From Pseudoscleropodium purum (lineage: Eukaryota; Streptophyta; Bryopsida; Hypnales; Brachytheciaceae), in assembly GCA_963969395.1 (NCBI GenBank), contig OZ017799.1, positions 22,694,501-22,758,500 on the forward strand: a DNA stretch of 64,000 nucleotides. The letters are read 5' to 3'. The translations under genes and the position numbers were made by a program. Of this stretch, positions 36,163-49,399 are shown in pieces (positions within the stretch are counted from its first letter, which is position 1; every line of letters starts with the position of its first letter). A model generated the notes under the pieces. The model made no database searches, had not been told where the DNA came from, and saw only the letters and a list, made by a program, of their open reading frames with translations.

Positions 36163-39100
36163 TTAGAACGCGAACCGCTTGATGGTGCCGTTCATGCTGC
36201 CACAATCCATGATGAGCCTTCTCCGGCTGCGTGGTGATGTACCACGAGCTGCCGATGACATTGAAACAGCGAGCTTCGAAATGGACCTTTCAGCAGCAAG
36301 GATGCGTGAGTAGTGCTCCTCGGAAGCTTTCGAGTGCGACACCGGTGTCACGACATAATTGGTATGTACTTCGGTGAACTTCGCTGGGGTAGGAGACGTC
36401 GCCTTCTCAATCGGCGGGCCGTCGGAGGTCGTCGTGCACACCGAAGTGTTTGCGGAATCTGCTTTCTTCGAGGTAGCTGGCCATGGAGACCTTTCCACTA
36501 ATTTCCGTTTCGAAGTCGTCGCGAAGTTTCTTGTGTCCGCCTTTCGTAGAGAGTCTGTTAATAGGCTTCGAGGGGAAGCAAAGACTCGTCTGGAATATCC
36601 AGACGTGAACGTCATTGGCGGTTGTTGCGTCAGCATTGTGTGATCGCCTAGAACTCCAGGAGTTTTCTTCCCGCGACTGCTTGCTGTAGGGCTCATGAAC
36701 CTTGGAACTTTTCTGCAAGGCGATATCGCACTGGAATCTGTTTCATGAGGCTTCTCAGAGTTGTTGCAGGGCGAGATTGATGGATATGGTGATATGGCTG
36801 AGACGGCACATTGTTGATCGGAAGTCTGTCGAGGAGACGTCTTTCCGTTTTTTTGTTTTTCGAGGAAGGAACGCTTTTCGCTTAAGAGGAAATTGAGTGA
36901 CTTGATTTTGTTGCAAAGAAGTTGGCACTCGCTCTCATAACTGCTCATTTTTCCGAAGAGCTCCGACATAGCCTTCGCTTTCTCTTTCTCTGCGCCCTGA
37001 AATCAATGTAAACTTGCATTAGATTCAAATGTCAACGAGTATTGCGTCTTTCAGGAAGACGAAAGTTATAAGCAATGGTGATTTCAATCGAGGTGTAAAG
37101 AACTAGGTACCGCTGAGAGCGCATGCCCTAAATTTGTTCCGCGAACACGCGTGGCGAAACTGAGTGAGCAGACCGTCTCTCCCAAATCGTTGTCGTTGGG
37201 ACTCACATGCACAAGCATCAAGGTCTTGGAATCTTCACCTGCAGATATTCAAGAAGGATCAAATAATTATTGCGTGCCTCCTATCATCAAGAGAACTTTC
37301 ACTTGACCTTCTTAAAATAGGAAAAATTTTAGGCCGATGATCGTACCTAAAGAGTCTCGTAGAATTTGCGTAAGCTTGCTATTCCTGCAGTGTAAATCCC
37401 CATGTAGATCACATTCATTAGATCTCTTAAATTTTCAATTGATAAAATTATGAAATATCTAGACAGCTGCATTCTACTAGATCAGCTTCGAATAGCTCAA
37501 TCATGCTTAATGAAGGATTTCAATCTGTCGGGAAAAAGTTTCAAACCTGTAAGGCACATGCGGTTGCCTTCTTTGAAGTGCACTGATGACGTCCCCCAAG
37601 GCTGAGAGAGAAACATTAATAGCCCGTCCCTCTTCCATAGTCAGCCCTTGTGCGTTAGTTTTCAGCAGGCGCTCACTACCTCCAAGGTCGATCAGCCAAA
37701 GCTTGCTTACACGTCTCTTCTTGTCAGGTGCAGAGGTGCTCGCTATGGTGATTCGAAGTAAACTGCCGATAGGACAGAATCCAGACAATGTCCTCACTAA
37801 ATGGGCTTCAAATTTGATTTGTCATTGAGAAAGAAAAGCTCACAAGCAAGTAAGCTCTGGCCGTGCTCAATGGGCTACTAAATTCAAGGTTTCAGCTGAG
37901 GTAGGAAATATACCAATGCGAGCGGCTGGAAGCATCGTTGGCATTCGTCCACGCTGTTGAGCGCCGTCGCGAGCCTCGTAAATACAACCGGCTTGCCTCT
38001 TCGGCATCGGCAATAGGAACTTCGGTCAGGTTTTCCACTTCAATAAACCCCTTGGAGCCCATTTGAATGGACAAGCTGCAGTTGTTTACATGATTGAGCT
38101 TTTTTAGCGCATATATATATTTCTTTAGAAATCGTAATCCTCAGGAGACATTCATGCCTTCGCCGGGTCAGATTATAAAATTAATATGGAAATTGCGAAG
38201 CATTAGGTAGAAGCTCTTACCCCTTCGTGGCATGATCGGAATGGCGAGTAGGGCGAGCGACCAGCAAATCTCGAAGCGAGCCTTTGTACACCTCAAGCAT
38301 ACTCAAGGAATAAGAGTATTGCACATTTGTGTCGTATGCTGCTTCCTCAAAAAGGCGCTGAAGTGAACGTGGTACAACGCCTGGCTCATCCTTGGAACCT
38401 TCCTGCATAAACCAATTAAGGGAATCAGCTTCATAATTTGCACTTAGAACTACAAACGATTCAATCGGGCAAATCCCAAGACCAATGCAAAGTACTGGAA
38501 GAGATCATTTGATGTACCACTGACCATTGTGAAGGTTTTGCCGGAGCCAGTTTGTCCGTACGCGAAGATGGAAACATTGTGGCCATCCAAAGCAGATCTG
38601 ATAATCGGTTCAATTTCAGCGAATACATCATCTGCCCAGTGACACACGAAAATCACAAGTCATGAGGAGCGATCTTCAATTATAAGAAATTATACTAGGT
38701 GAACGATGACAATGGGCCTGATGAGACGTGAAGTGTAGTCGAGCCCTACCTTGCACAGAGCTTGGTTGAAAAACTTTGTCAAACTCGAATTCCTTCCTGG
38801 CTCTTGGAACCTTGACCCAATCCACATCTGGTGCCGTCAGAGGTCCTGTTCTCGCATGCTTCTCAGAGGGTAGAAATGGCCTTACTCGACAGAATACTCG
38901 GATATTCCCTGGAGTCAAGCCACATCAGAGCAATCTTCTCGTAAGCGCCACTAATTTTCTAAGTTTAACTATCATATGTCTCTACATGAATGTCTCTTTC
39001 TGAATTTAACAATCATAGCTTGTATTGCTGAAACACGGCAATTATAAGAAAGCAGCAATTAACAGGTTCAACTTGAATATTCGCCCAATTGTAAAAAATA

Positions 39101-39668
39101 GATAGTCCTGATTGAATTCCCGAATGATCGTGGTATTGATTGTGTACGTGTATTGAATAAGTGCACAAAGGATCACTACCTTTCAAGTCCAGCATTTGGT
39201 TTAAACTATTACGGCGGTTTGAATTTGATCCTCGCAAGGCAATTCGTAGCACATTCAACTCGCCTGCAATGTCCCAAACCTATTAGCATCAATGTTTGCG
39301 GTAATACTATCTCAATCTCTAAGAAAAGGTTTCATAAAATCAACCAAACTAGTAACAGATAGTAGGCCGAGGTTTTCACCTTCCAGTTTCGCAATTTCTA
39401 GGTTTAGGGTGTGTTGCATATCATGATTCACATTTTCGCCATGATCTGAGCCTGAGCTGGAAGATGTCAACGACAATGAGCAGCCACTGCCCGTCATGGG
39501 TGATCCACACGCTGAAGAATTCATAATAGAACGCACCGAATCGGCCCACTCTGTTGTCAAGGACGACTTCGACCCTAAGAGGGAGTCCAGGCTTTGGGAG
39601 AGCGAGAGCGGTGAAATTTGCCTTGAACCATCATGATCTTCCACTGTCGGAATTATGATCGTCCTCAT
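36163..39668 (-). CDS. kinesin-14 family motor protein, complete, ten exons
   Basis: Microtubule motor of the kinesin-14 class (usually minus-end directed in this family). Exons: 39380-39668, 39180-39263, 38750-38908, 38525-38631, 38221-38402, 37914-38075, 37547-37762, 37347-37384, 37111-37238, 36163-36996. All introns are GT-AG (108-271 bp), phases agree, 732 residues. Residues 1-124 are Ser-rich, then a short coiled neck ([17 protein letters not shown]). The motor starts [12 protein letters not shown] at ~125, the kinesin-14 neck-core junction. P-loop GQTGSGKT, switch I SSRSH, switch [11 protein letters not shown] (GG in place of the usual AG), then [17 protein letters not shown], ending ~455. 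The 277-residue tail has a short coiled coil ([20 protein letters not shown]) and a basic Ser/Pro-rich region. The tail after the motor recalls the plant KIN-14S/T-like subgroup; that subgroup call is inference. Confidence 0.96.
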
Positions 39669-40975
39669 CTTGCTTCAATTACTCACTGTACATCACCGAA
39701 CGCACATTCCCGTGAGAATCATGTCGTGAGGATGAAGCTTCGACGGATTTTACACTGCAGAACTTCTTTTTGAAATTTCTTTGCCGAAAAAGATATATGT
39801 AGGGATCTGGAGAGTTACGTCAACTGATTGAGAAGAGAGGTCACCTGATAATTGAAAGAAGCGTGAACGAAGTGATCCGTCAACTTATCGACTTGCGGAA
39901 ACCGACACCCTAAACTAATTACTCAAGTCGTTGATGCAGTCAACCTCTAACATTCCCCAAAGGACTGCCAACCTCTAAAGTGCTTCAATGTGCAATTCGT
40001 GCCATCCTGCATGCCGACTTTTGAAAGCAAATCACAACACATCTTCAGCCTGTGAGTCTTGCGTTCAAAGAAATAATGTGAGCCCGAGCTCCAATTTCTG
40101 CGATCACTGAACTGAATAGTCAATGTGTCGGCAACAAGAGCATCGAGCAAGCACGTGAATGGCCACCACGCTCCACATCGTCTGGGAGATTCTCTCGAAC
40201 AGCATCATCATATCTGTCTTCGAAATGAAACTTTCGAATGATTAAGGACATAGCTCGTCGCGATCGAAAGTCACCATTGCTTGTTGAAGAGCGCAAGTAT
40301 CCCGCATTTGAGCCTCAAAACCTCCAACACTTCTCGCAACTCGTAAACCGACCTTCACCTACCAAGACAAGATCATCGTCACATTTGTGAAATTTTTACA
40401 ACGACAGTAACGCTGCGCAGTACGATCGACAGTCACAAGGAAAGGAGAACCTATCCGTTGAAGCTGAAAGCTGCATGTGCACCAGTAGCACTCTAAGAAA
40501 TGCTACGAGAACAATACTAGGCTTCTACTACGAAACCATCGTTCGCCATAGACAGGAAAAATGTACAATTTGTCCTACTTTCTGGTCTACAACGATGAAA
40601 TGCATACATACTTCTTTGGAGCATAGAACATGAAGCACTCCTCGTTGTTTTCTTTAGCGTCAATTGCATTGGAGCTAGGAACGCCATTGTTGCTAGGAGA
40701 GGTACGAAATGTGCTGGACTAGTAAGTATAAGTGCAGAATCAAATCTTAATGAGTAAACGCCACTCGATCACAAATAGGCTTCATAATTTGCTTGAGCAA
40801 TGCTCTTTGATCTACTATGCGTTAAACATGGCCAGTACCGAGCTCACATTCCTCGTGCCTACTCACCTCACTTGTGATAGTACCGTCCTTCTCTTCCCCG
40901 TTGCAGTTGCACTTGATCAGTAGCTCACAACGCAAGCAACACTCACTCACTCCTAAGCCGCCAATCCCAGTCCGG
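39669..40975. other. upstream of the kinesin gene and intergenic
   Basis: Probably contains the kinesin promoter and 5' leader. No TATA box or second gene could be fixed. Confidence 0.35.
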
Positions 40976-40981
40976 CCACCT

Positions 40982-41295
40982 CCTAGAACAAGAATTTCAC
41001 CCCCAAAGTTGTAGAGCCTGAGCTTGGTGATGCAACCGAGAGAGCTTCAGGAGCTAGTCACGATCAAAATGAACCATCAATCACAACTTCAACTACACAA
41101 ACTACACCCACCTAGAGCAAGAATTTCAGTCACACGTTTCAGATCATGATGCACGTACCAGAGCTTCAGGAGCTCACAACCAACGAAGAGACCAGCGAGT
41201 GAAACAGTTCAACACATAGTGAGAAACAATCAATACCACCTTCACTCAGCAAGAAATTCAGTCCCAAGTTTTAGAGCTTCAGGAGCTAGTACCGA
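40982..41295 (-). repeat. ~130-bp degenerate tandem repeat, three copies
   Basis: On the plus strand each copy starts with a variant of cctagarcaagaattwca (40982, 41111, ~41243) and ends with agagcttcaggagct (41041, ~41159, 41273). Spacing is 129 and ~132 bp. Only the last copy is open on the minus strand, so the repeat is probably not coding. Confidence 0.7.
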
Positions 41296-41920
41296 TCCGA
41301 AATTGTCCAAGTATGCAATCGACACTGTGTTAGCAAGAGACGAAGAGTGAGGGACACTCGTGGGAGCTGATCGTGATGATGAGCTCCTGCAGGGAAACGT
41401 GGTGGAGCTGCTCGCTATGGAGGTGCCAGAAATCGAGTAAGAGCGGCGTCGCAGGCACACAAAGACTAGGCTGGCAGACAGGCAGGCAAAGTGGCAGAAT
41501 ATCACTTGGCCAGACAAGGTGATCAGAGAAGGACTACCATTGACCGTGAAAGGCTTTGAATGCTGCTGCAACTGCTGCAAAGAAGAAGGCTTCATTGGCT
41601 TCACAGGTTCTGACATGGAATACTTATGTGCGCCACATCTTTCCTCTTGGCTTGACCCTTGGAACCGAGAAAAAAAGATTAATGGACTGGAAGTCCATAA
41701 CTTAGATCTCCAATTAATTGGTAGTCTTCACATTGCTGTTTTCTTGGATCCCTGGAATGCAACTTAAATCTGTTCTAGAAACATGAACATAACACCACAG
41801 TAATAATTTCATCGCAATCTCATTCATCCTGAAGGTTGATTTTAGCAATAAATTGGCCTTTCTCTCCCAATTACGAGACCAACAGGATGTTCTGAAATGT
41901 ACTGTAGTTGTTTTGTTTCT

Positions 41921-42003
41921 CAATGTAGTTGTAAGTGTAAAGTGATGGAATTATACTCAATGTAGTCGTAAGTGTAAAGTGATGGAATTATACACAATGT
42001 AGT
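41921..42003 (+). repeat. 37-bp tandem repeat, 2.2 copies
   Basis: The unit starting caatgtagt(t/c)gtaagtg begins at 41921, 41958 and 41995. Copies 1 and 2 differ at one or two positions. Confidence 0.88.
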
Positions 42004-45000
42004 GGTATAATGGTAGTGAAACTGTCCATATTGGGGCCAAATGTGGTGGTTTTGAAATTGTCAACATTCACTAATCAAGTACTAAAGTATTGTCATTGTC
42101 TAATATCTTAGAATGATTCTTTAGGATAATTGTCACAAGGACTAAACTTAGCCAAAATAGGATTGGATGGGGCAAGAATAGTCCCTTCTATTGTTCAGAA
42201 TGAAAAGTTATCCTAGTTGGGTGCAATTTGGAGTGAAATATGTTTTGGTAATTAAGATTTGCCAATATCATTGTAATTTTTGCCTTTTAGCTAGCTTTGA
42301 ATTGGTTTGTTTTCTTTGTCCAAAGTCTAAATTTGAGTTTTCTTGAACCTATTCAAAGTGCTTTAGAGTGCACTTCCAATGATTAAAAAAATTAAATTTC
42401 TAATTAAAAAGCATTGAAAAGTTAAAGTTATATTTGACAAGGCAAATTACAAAATTCACTAAAAGATCGATTTGCTCACACTTGATTAGGATCAAGTTCC
42501 AAAGGTAGCTATTTTAGTTGAAGCTATAATGCATAAAGAGGATCAAGATGAAGAATCCACATTTATATTGAATAAAAAAAATTCATTCTTGAAGAAAAAA
42601 ATTTATCTCTTTTTTGGCACTCTTCCTTGTATATATTTCCACACAAATTCAGCACAATTTCTCTAGGAAATTCCCCAAATTATACAGGCTGAAATGCTTA
42701 TCTTAATTGTTTATGGTATTCCAACCTTCATAAATCTGGAAAATCCATATGTGTAAGCTTTGTTTACTGTATGGTTGACCAAAGACTCACTCACATTACC
42801 TTAAGTAAAACGATTTTTAATCACAACCATCCCCCAACCAACCATTAGAAAAAATTGTGCCACACCTGGCTTGAATCTCAAAACGTGGCATTCCATTCAA
42901 CCCTCCAACAATGCCTCCGTCTCCAGGTGACATCTTGCGATCCAGAAGTTTTCCAATCATAGGTGTTCACAACAAGACAGACTCTGAGGATGCACAGAGA
43001 ATGTGCAATTTACAGAGCTAGTGCATCATTTGAGACTGCTGAGGGTTCAGTGTAAGGTATGTTACCAGTGTTGAAGTACCAATTGAGCTTAACTCAAAGA
43101 CTAGTTTTTGTACCCAATACCTGTCTAAAATACTAAAAATTGCAGGTGTTTTCTGGAGATTGATTTGTTCACTGCTAACAGGTACTGTGACGTAAGCTTA
43201 GTAAGTCTGAAATGTATGAGCTTAGACTTTCCTGCACATAGGATCTGCTGAGATAGCAGAAGTGATGCATTTCTTCCATGGTGTACTGGTATAACTTCAA
43301 TTATGTACAGTAGTACATGGGATTACTTTGAGTTCAGTGACACACAGACCTGGTGAGAAATGATTGACCTGGGTTGTAAGGGTGTATGTTCCAGTAGGAG
43401 ATTTGCTTCCTTTTCAATTGGAATAATAGAAACCTGTACAAGTCGGTCGTCCGCGTCTCAACCACCAGATAGCAAAGTATCTTTTTTTGCAGTTTTATAA
43501 CAACAATTCAATCATGAAATGTATTTCCTGCGTATCCACTACCCAGTTCAGATGGAAGACTGAGGTGAAATAGAGAACTCTAGTGTTAAGTTATTTTCTA
43601 TTGAAGAGAGATGTCACCACCACACCAGGTTGCCAGCAAACTTTGAGCTTTGCCTGCCTGCAGGCTGCTGTGTGTGGTGATCTTGTAAAGGTATGTTCAT
43701 TACCCGTTAGCCATTCCTATCTTGCTCTGCACTCATTTTCCACACCATTTGTTACATGGAAGCTTTTGCAATTTCTCAAAACTTGTATTGTATTTTCAGC
43801 ACGTAAAATGGTGGGAGACTGGTAAAATTAATGATCTTGAAATTCCTTCCCTCAGCTTTGTAAGTTGAAAGTTTGAAACCCATGTTGTGTATGAATGAAT
43901 AGAGTGCATATGCCTTTGTTTGTTAATTGATCTTTTAAGTTCAGTTTTGTCCTCTGTCCCAGCTTTCTGAAGTTGAAATTCACGAGTGGTGAATTAGCCA
44001 CGTACTGCCCATGTTGTGACTGTGGAGTGTCCAGACATACTGACAGACCATCCTTGTTTCCAAGAAATGCCTCTATGCCATACTTCTCTTCAGATGACCT
44101 AATCCACAAGTCCTTCCAATTCTCCAAATGCTCTTTTTGCATGCTTTTGATGATGAGTCAAAAAAATTAGTTGGGCTCAGATGACAGCATCATTCTGCAA
44201 GCTAGAGAAGTAACCTGCAGCAACTGACTTTCAGCAAACTCACATCAGGTGGAGGCATCTGCTACTCAAATTTTGCTCAATACTCTGTATTTGGAGTTGT
44301 GTAAAATTACTGAAGTTGAGGCAAAATGCATGTCAGTCATTGACAAATATTCAGAAGGTCATTTTAGGGGTTTAAATAACTGGCATCATAACCCATTACA
44401 ATGCCTCATTACTTACTACCAATACCCTGCATCAATTTTTTAGGCAATTTAATGTCCAATTGCCCCAAGGAGAAGTAGACAACTTCAAGCCTATGGGAAA
44501 AAAAAGGGGGTTAATGTGAACAAAAAAAGGAGTCAAAGTGCAACTTGCAGAGGTGTGTGCAGCCATAGGGTTTCACAAACATCATTTCACTCACAACAAC
44601 AGAGCAGACACATCAGATTTGTCAACACAGCTGGAAATGGAGATCATATCAAAGCGGTTCTGATTTCAGGATTCCAGGCAGATTTGAAGTTCAAACATGA
44701 ACAATATTTGTTGTTGTTGATGCTCATTCGCTCTTGTGTGCATTTGTTGGTGAAGCCTCTTTTGTTCCCGTTTTTTTTTAAGGTGCATCAATTTCTTCAT
44801 TCTTGGTGTTCAATAGCCAAATTGCCACCATTGCCACCATTGCCATCAGGGTGTTGTGGCTATGTGTTGCAGAGATTAGAGAGACAAGTAGAACTTGAGT
44901 GAGAAGCGGAACTTATGTTGTGGGCTTGTGGCCCTGTGGAGTGAGGAGTCTGTGTTGTAGAACTTCTTTATACTTCTTTTGTGGTTATGTGCCAGTACTA

Positions 45001-46090
45001 TGTGCAATTTAGGGCAGTGCCACAATAGGATTGACGGCCTTCATTGTCACCAATGTTCATTTGCTTGGTTGAAGGAAGATACAATGCCACTCCCCCAAAA
45101 AATTTGCCTTGAATTACAAATTTGAATGTTTCCCTACCTACACCTTTTTGCATTAACTTGCATTGTTCAATGTAATTGTTCTTGCTTTGTTAGGCATTAG
45201 ACATTGTAGGATGGAGACCAATGTATATTTGTTGGCTTCGTTGCATTCCAAATTACAATGTGTGTAGTTTAGGTGCAACCGTGTAACTTTGTCTTTTAGG
45301 GTTTATCCATTTGTCATCTTTGTAGTTCATGTTGCTAGGGAGTTGATCAAGGCACAATCATCATTGTAATGTTGTCTTTTTGAAGGTCTCATGAGGTTGG
45401 ACTTTTTGAGGCAATTTATAGGAATAATAGTGGTTGTTTATAGAGTGGGATTTACAATAGGGTCGATTCATTTGGATGTAGGTATCAAAGATTAGTTGAA
45501 GGTTTGGTTTACATTACGATTGAGTTGTGGCTAAAGATCAAAGCTTCTACTCTTGCAAATGCAAAGGTGGTTATTATGGCTAATGCATTGGCATTTAAGA
45601 AAGTTGTAGCACTTTGGAAGAAGAAGAATTAAAGTCAAAACTTATAAATAAATAAAAAACATTTGTTCAAAAAGTATTTTAGAGCAATCAATTGATTGAA
45701 GAGGTTGAAGACGAGAAGCCTCTACAAAAGAAAACTATACACAAACTTCTTTTCTTGCCTCTCATAATCTAAACAATGGCAATGTTGTGGCTATCACGAC
45801 AAGTTTAGTAAGGCAACAACATAATATTCCATAGATAGGTACAAAATCTCATGTTCTTCATTCCAATTGTGTTCTTCCCATATATGAAGCTCTTGTGTCT
45901 TTTGACACAACTCATGAGCTTTCATGTGCCATCTTAGAGTGAGGAGTCCAATGAAGAATCATCTATTAGCAATGACTTTGAAATTCCTTCATCCAAAGTG
46001 CACAAAGAAAACTACGCCTTGTCTTGCAAATTCTAGATGGAGTGGTCTACCAAGTGTCTTTAGGCTAATATAGTTTTAGCCTCTCATGGG
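42004..46090. other. intergenic, no confident gene
   Basis: Several short ORFs. The most protein-like is 43852-44142 (minus, with ENWKDLWIRSSEEKYGIEAF), but it matches no family I know and has no splice partner. A 9-bp minisatellite (ttgccacca) lies at ~44821-44846. Confidence 0.35.
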
Positions 46091-46099
46091 GTACTTCAC

Positions 46100-47520
46100 A
46101 AGGTACTCCATTGTATATGCATTGAAATGGCAAAAAAAGGCCTACTTGATGGTTCTTAAACTTTACACATTGCAGACACATGAAAAGAAGGCAAAACACA
46201 AGAAATATGTTGTTCTATGCTACCAAGTAACCTAGGCACCACAATTTTGGAACAAATTGATAGCAACAACACTATTGAGTCGAAGAAGAAACATATGCAA
46301 TTGGCCTCTTTGTTTTAAGTGTTAAGTGATGGTAGGCAAATGGCTAAGTCTTCTTCTAAACTTGCCTTATATAAATTACTTATGGTCCCTGATTTACTAA
46401 AGACACACTAGACTAATGAAATAGATTGAATAACAACATCTCATATATAGTCTATAGTTTAAGACAAAATAGAGTCAATTATTAGGATTTTCCAATACAT
46501 ATCTATTATTATTGATGAGACAAGTGTCGTGGATAACTACAGCTATATTGACATTTATTGTTATATCATGTAGAAATGAACTCATGTCTCCATGTTCATC
46601 TTGTTGCAAATCTTGAGGTTGATGGACCTTCAACAAATAATCTAACCTCTATCATTGTTTTAGCCTTGAGTATTAAAGTTAAATTGTTTGTTGAATCAAT
46701 TATGGCCAAATTCATGTGCCTTAGTGTTGATGGAGTAGCTGCCTTCTTGGGCTAGAGAAGTGGAACAATGAAACATATTCAAACTAACTATGCCTTATTT
46801 ATTCAAGAGATTCATTGCATGACTCACAAATGCAATTTGGCCATCAAGACATTGTCTTCCTTAGATACAATGTCTGCCATCGAAGATTTGTTGAAAGTGA
46901 GCCATTACTACTTTGCATGTAGCCCTAAGAAGTATGTTATATTCCACAATCTTGTACCCGTAATGGAAAAAATAGGTTTCAAATTGTTGAAGAATGTGTC
47001 CACATATTGGGTGTCTTTAATTGATTCCTTCAGGTGGATTTTTAAGTGAATATCACTCAAATGTGGCCAAGATGGATGTTGATTACAAATCAACAAAGAA
47101 ATAATAACATTTTCTTTGTTGTACTTGTCCATTGAATCTTGGTTACTCATATAGCTTGAAGTTTTCTTTTGCATTTTAATTAATTAGTGCTAATTATGTT
47201 TTGTACTTTTGTAATGTAAATATATGTGAGAAAATGAGCTAAGGGTGTATTTGCAAAGCTCATCAACCCTTATGTTGTGCTAGGCATAACATGCTTCTTA
47301 CCACATTTAGAGAGCATTGATGACCTTGTGCCTTTTGGCCCAAAACGAGATGTGTGCTTTTCAAATTTTTGTGGCAACTCAACAAGTTTGTCAAAGACAC
47401 TTGTTTAAGTTTTATTTAGACATTGAGCATGCCTTTGCCACAAAGGAGTATTTGCCCTTCAAGTAGCTTCTAGAGTGCTTTCATAAGTAAATCCACATGA
47501 AGTAGGTGTCCATGCCATGG
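46100..47520 (+). pseudogene. hAT-superfamily transposase relic
   Basis: Plus-strand fragments in shifting frames follow the order of hAT transposases of the type with a conserved IHCMxHxxNLA motif. In order: DETSVVDNYSYIDIYCYIM (~46515-46570), a segment with MAKFMCLSVDGVAAFLG (46702-46752), then after a stop IHCMTHKCNLAIKTLSSLD (~46810). AIEDLLKVSHYYF, LLKNVSTYWVSLIDSFR (to ~47035) and finally HLESIDDLVPFGPKRDVCF (~47305-47360) complete it. Multiple stops and frame changes show it is inactive. A weaker coding trace extends upstream to ~46100. Terminal repeats were not located. Confidence 0.78.
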
Positions 47521-49380
47521 ACAAAACTTATAATTGTTTTTTTCTGTAGGTAATCAACATGTATATGTCGTGCATGAAGGCCAATTTGTAACCTAGGAAT
47601 CTTTTGCACACATTGTGAGTATGATGAAAGGCAAATGCAGAGGTATGTTTCAGCAACTCATACCTTAGTTGCAAACTTGTACATTTAATTGAAATGTTAC
47701 TTTTCCTAGCAATTGATATATTTTCCATCATAATTGTATTTTGTTTTGGCAATGAGTTTTTTTAGAACTGCCAAACCTCTAGCTTGCATGATTATTGTAC
47801 CTCAATAGTGAACAACAATAGCTAAAGAAATTTTGCTCATGTGTATTTTATTTGTTGAAGTTGAAGTTGATATTTTTCTTTAGAGGATTCTAGAATCTCT
47901 CATTTGCCTTATTGTTGTATTTTAGCAATGAACAACAACAAATGAAGGAGATGAGTTCATTCTTGTTTCATTTTTTGGGATGAAGTTGAAATTTGATGGG
48001 ATTTCCATATTAACTTCTTGCTCACCTTACTATTATATTAAAAAAAAAAAAAGCCCAACTCATGTGTGCATCATTTTTTTTCAAAGTTCACATGTTCAGT
48101 TTTGTCAATTGCCAAATACTTGCTTCTCTTACTATTATAATTTGGTACTTGTTGATTGTCAAAGAGCTCACTTGCCTTATTGTTGTAGACCTTATGGATT
48201 TAAATTGTTTAGGTCATATCAAGCCATGATGTCAAGATGACATGATGTGCAATGTGATTCAAATCCAAAGTTAGTCATGATAAAATATTCTAATTATGTG
48301 AATTTAATATAGTAAAATTCTCTAGAAAGAACAATTGAATTGGGTGAACATGTAAAATAGAAGCTAGTGATACATTTGAACAATGAAAAAGCTCATTGAA
48401 GAGCTAAAATCTAAATTTTCAACCTATGATCTCTTAGATGAACTCAATGAGGTTTGTAGTGAGTAAATGAAACTTGCAAAGATCACTATGATCCATGTAC
48501 TAGATTCTATTGAGGACGAAGGATGCTTTTTGTTCTTGATATTCTTTAAGGACCAAGTTCATAATAAATTGGTTGCCAACTTGGAAGTGGTTGTTGGCAT
48601 AAAGACATAGAAAGTGTACACAATTCAAAACTTTCCATGCAAAAAATGTTTTTAGCAATGAGTTCATTTATCTAAGCAATACCACTTGGGTATCATAGGA
48701 TAGTAATTTGATGTTGAATGTGTTGTTTAACTCATTGTTGCTTCTCATGTACTTGAATTTCAAATAGCTTTTGAAGATGTTAGAAATCCTACTTACTTTG
48801 TTCTATCTCAAATTCCTTTTAACTCTATTCACTTTGAATTTTCATTGCTTGCAACAATTTTATGGTCATAAGTTTCTTACTTGAGTGTCAAAGTGTGGTG
48901 TTTTGTAGGTCCAACACTTTCTTTTAGCTACTAATCCAATTAAATTTCCACTATTTGCCATGGTTTTACAATCATGAGTTTCTTACTTGTGCATTGGAGT
49001 GTATATTGTATTTTGAAGGTTCAATATTTCCAAGGCAAGAGTATTTTTTCATGTCTAGAATTCTAGATGATTTCTTTTATTATTTTCTTTTAATTGTGCA
49101 ATGTACATGTGTAATCTTACTACAATATAATTTTCTTAAACTATATGGTGCATGTTTTTCCCAAAATGCAATGAAGTCCAATCACACTTTCCTTTTTCTA
49201 TTGTTGTAGCTTCCTAAGTACTTTGAAAAATATTATCATTGTCAATGTTACACCCAAATTCTTGAATTTGTTGCCTAATCTAAATTCCCTACAATAACCC
49301 ATGATTGCCAGTTATTGCTAAGGTAGAGGCACTAATAGCTAATCATTTAAGCAATTTTACAGCATATCATGAATTATATG
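47521..49380. other. AT-rich intergenic sequence
   Basis: No supported gene. May include decayed 3' parts of the hAT element. Confidence 0.35.
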
Positions 49381-49399
49381 AGGTGGTGTAAATTCTTCC

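Noticed and set aside
41242..41616. 124-residue minus-strand ORF with a hydrophobic segment and Ser-rich tail
   Set aside because: Its 3' end is the last unit of a degenerate tandem repeat whose other units are not open. No family match; could at most be a decayed exon.
43852..44142. 96-residue minus-strand ORF with protein-like composition
   Set aside because: No recognised family, no convincing splice sites or neighbouring exons. Kept only as a note.
44821..44846. Short ttgccacca repeat
   Set aside because: Only about three 9-bp units; noted as part of the surrounding stretch and not as a separate finding.
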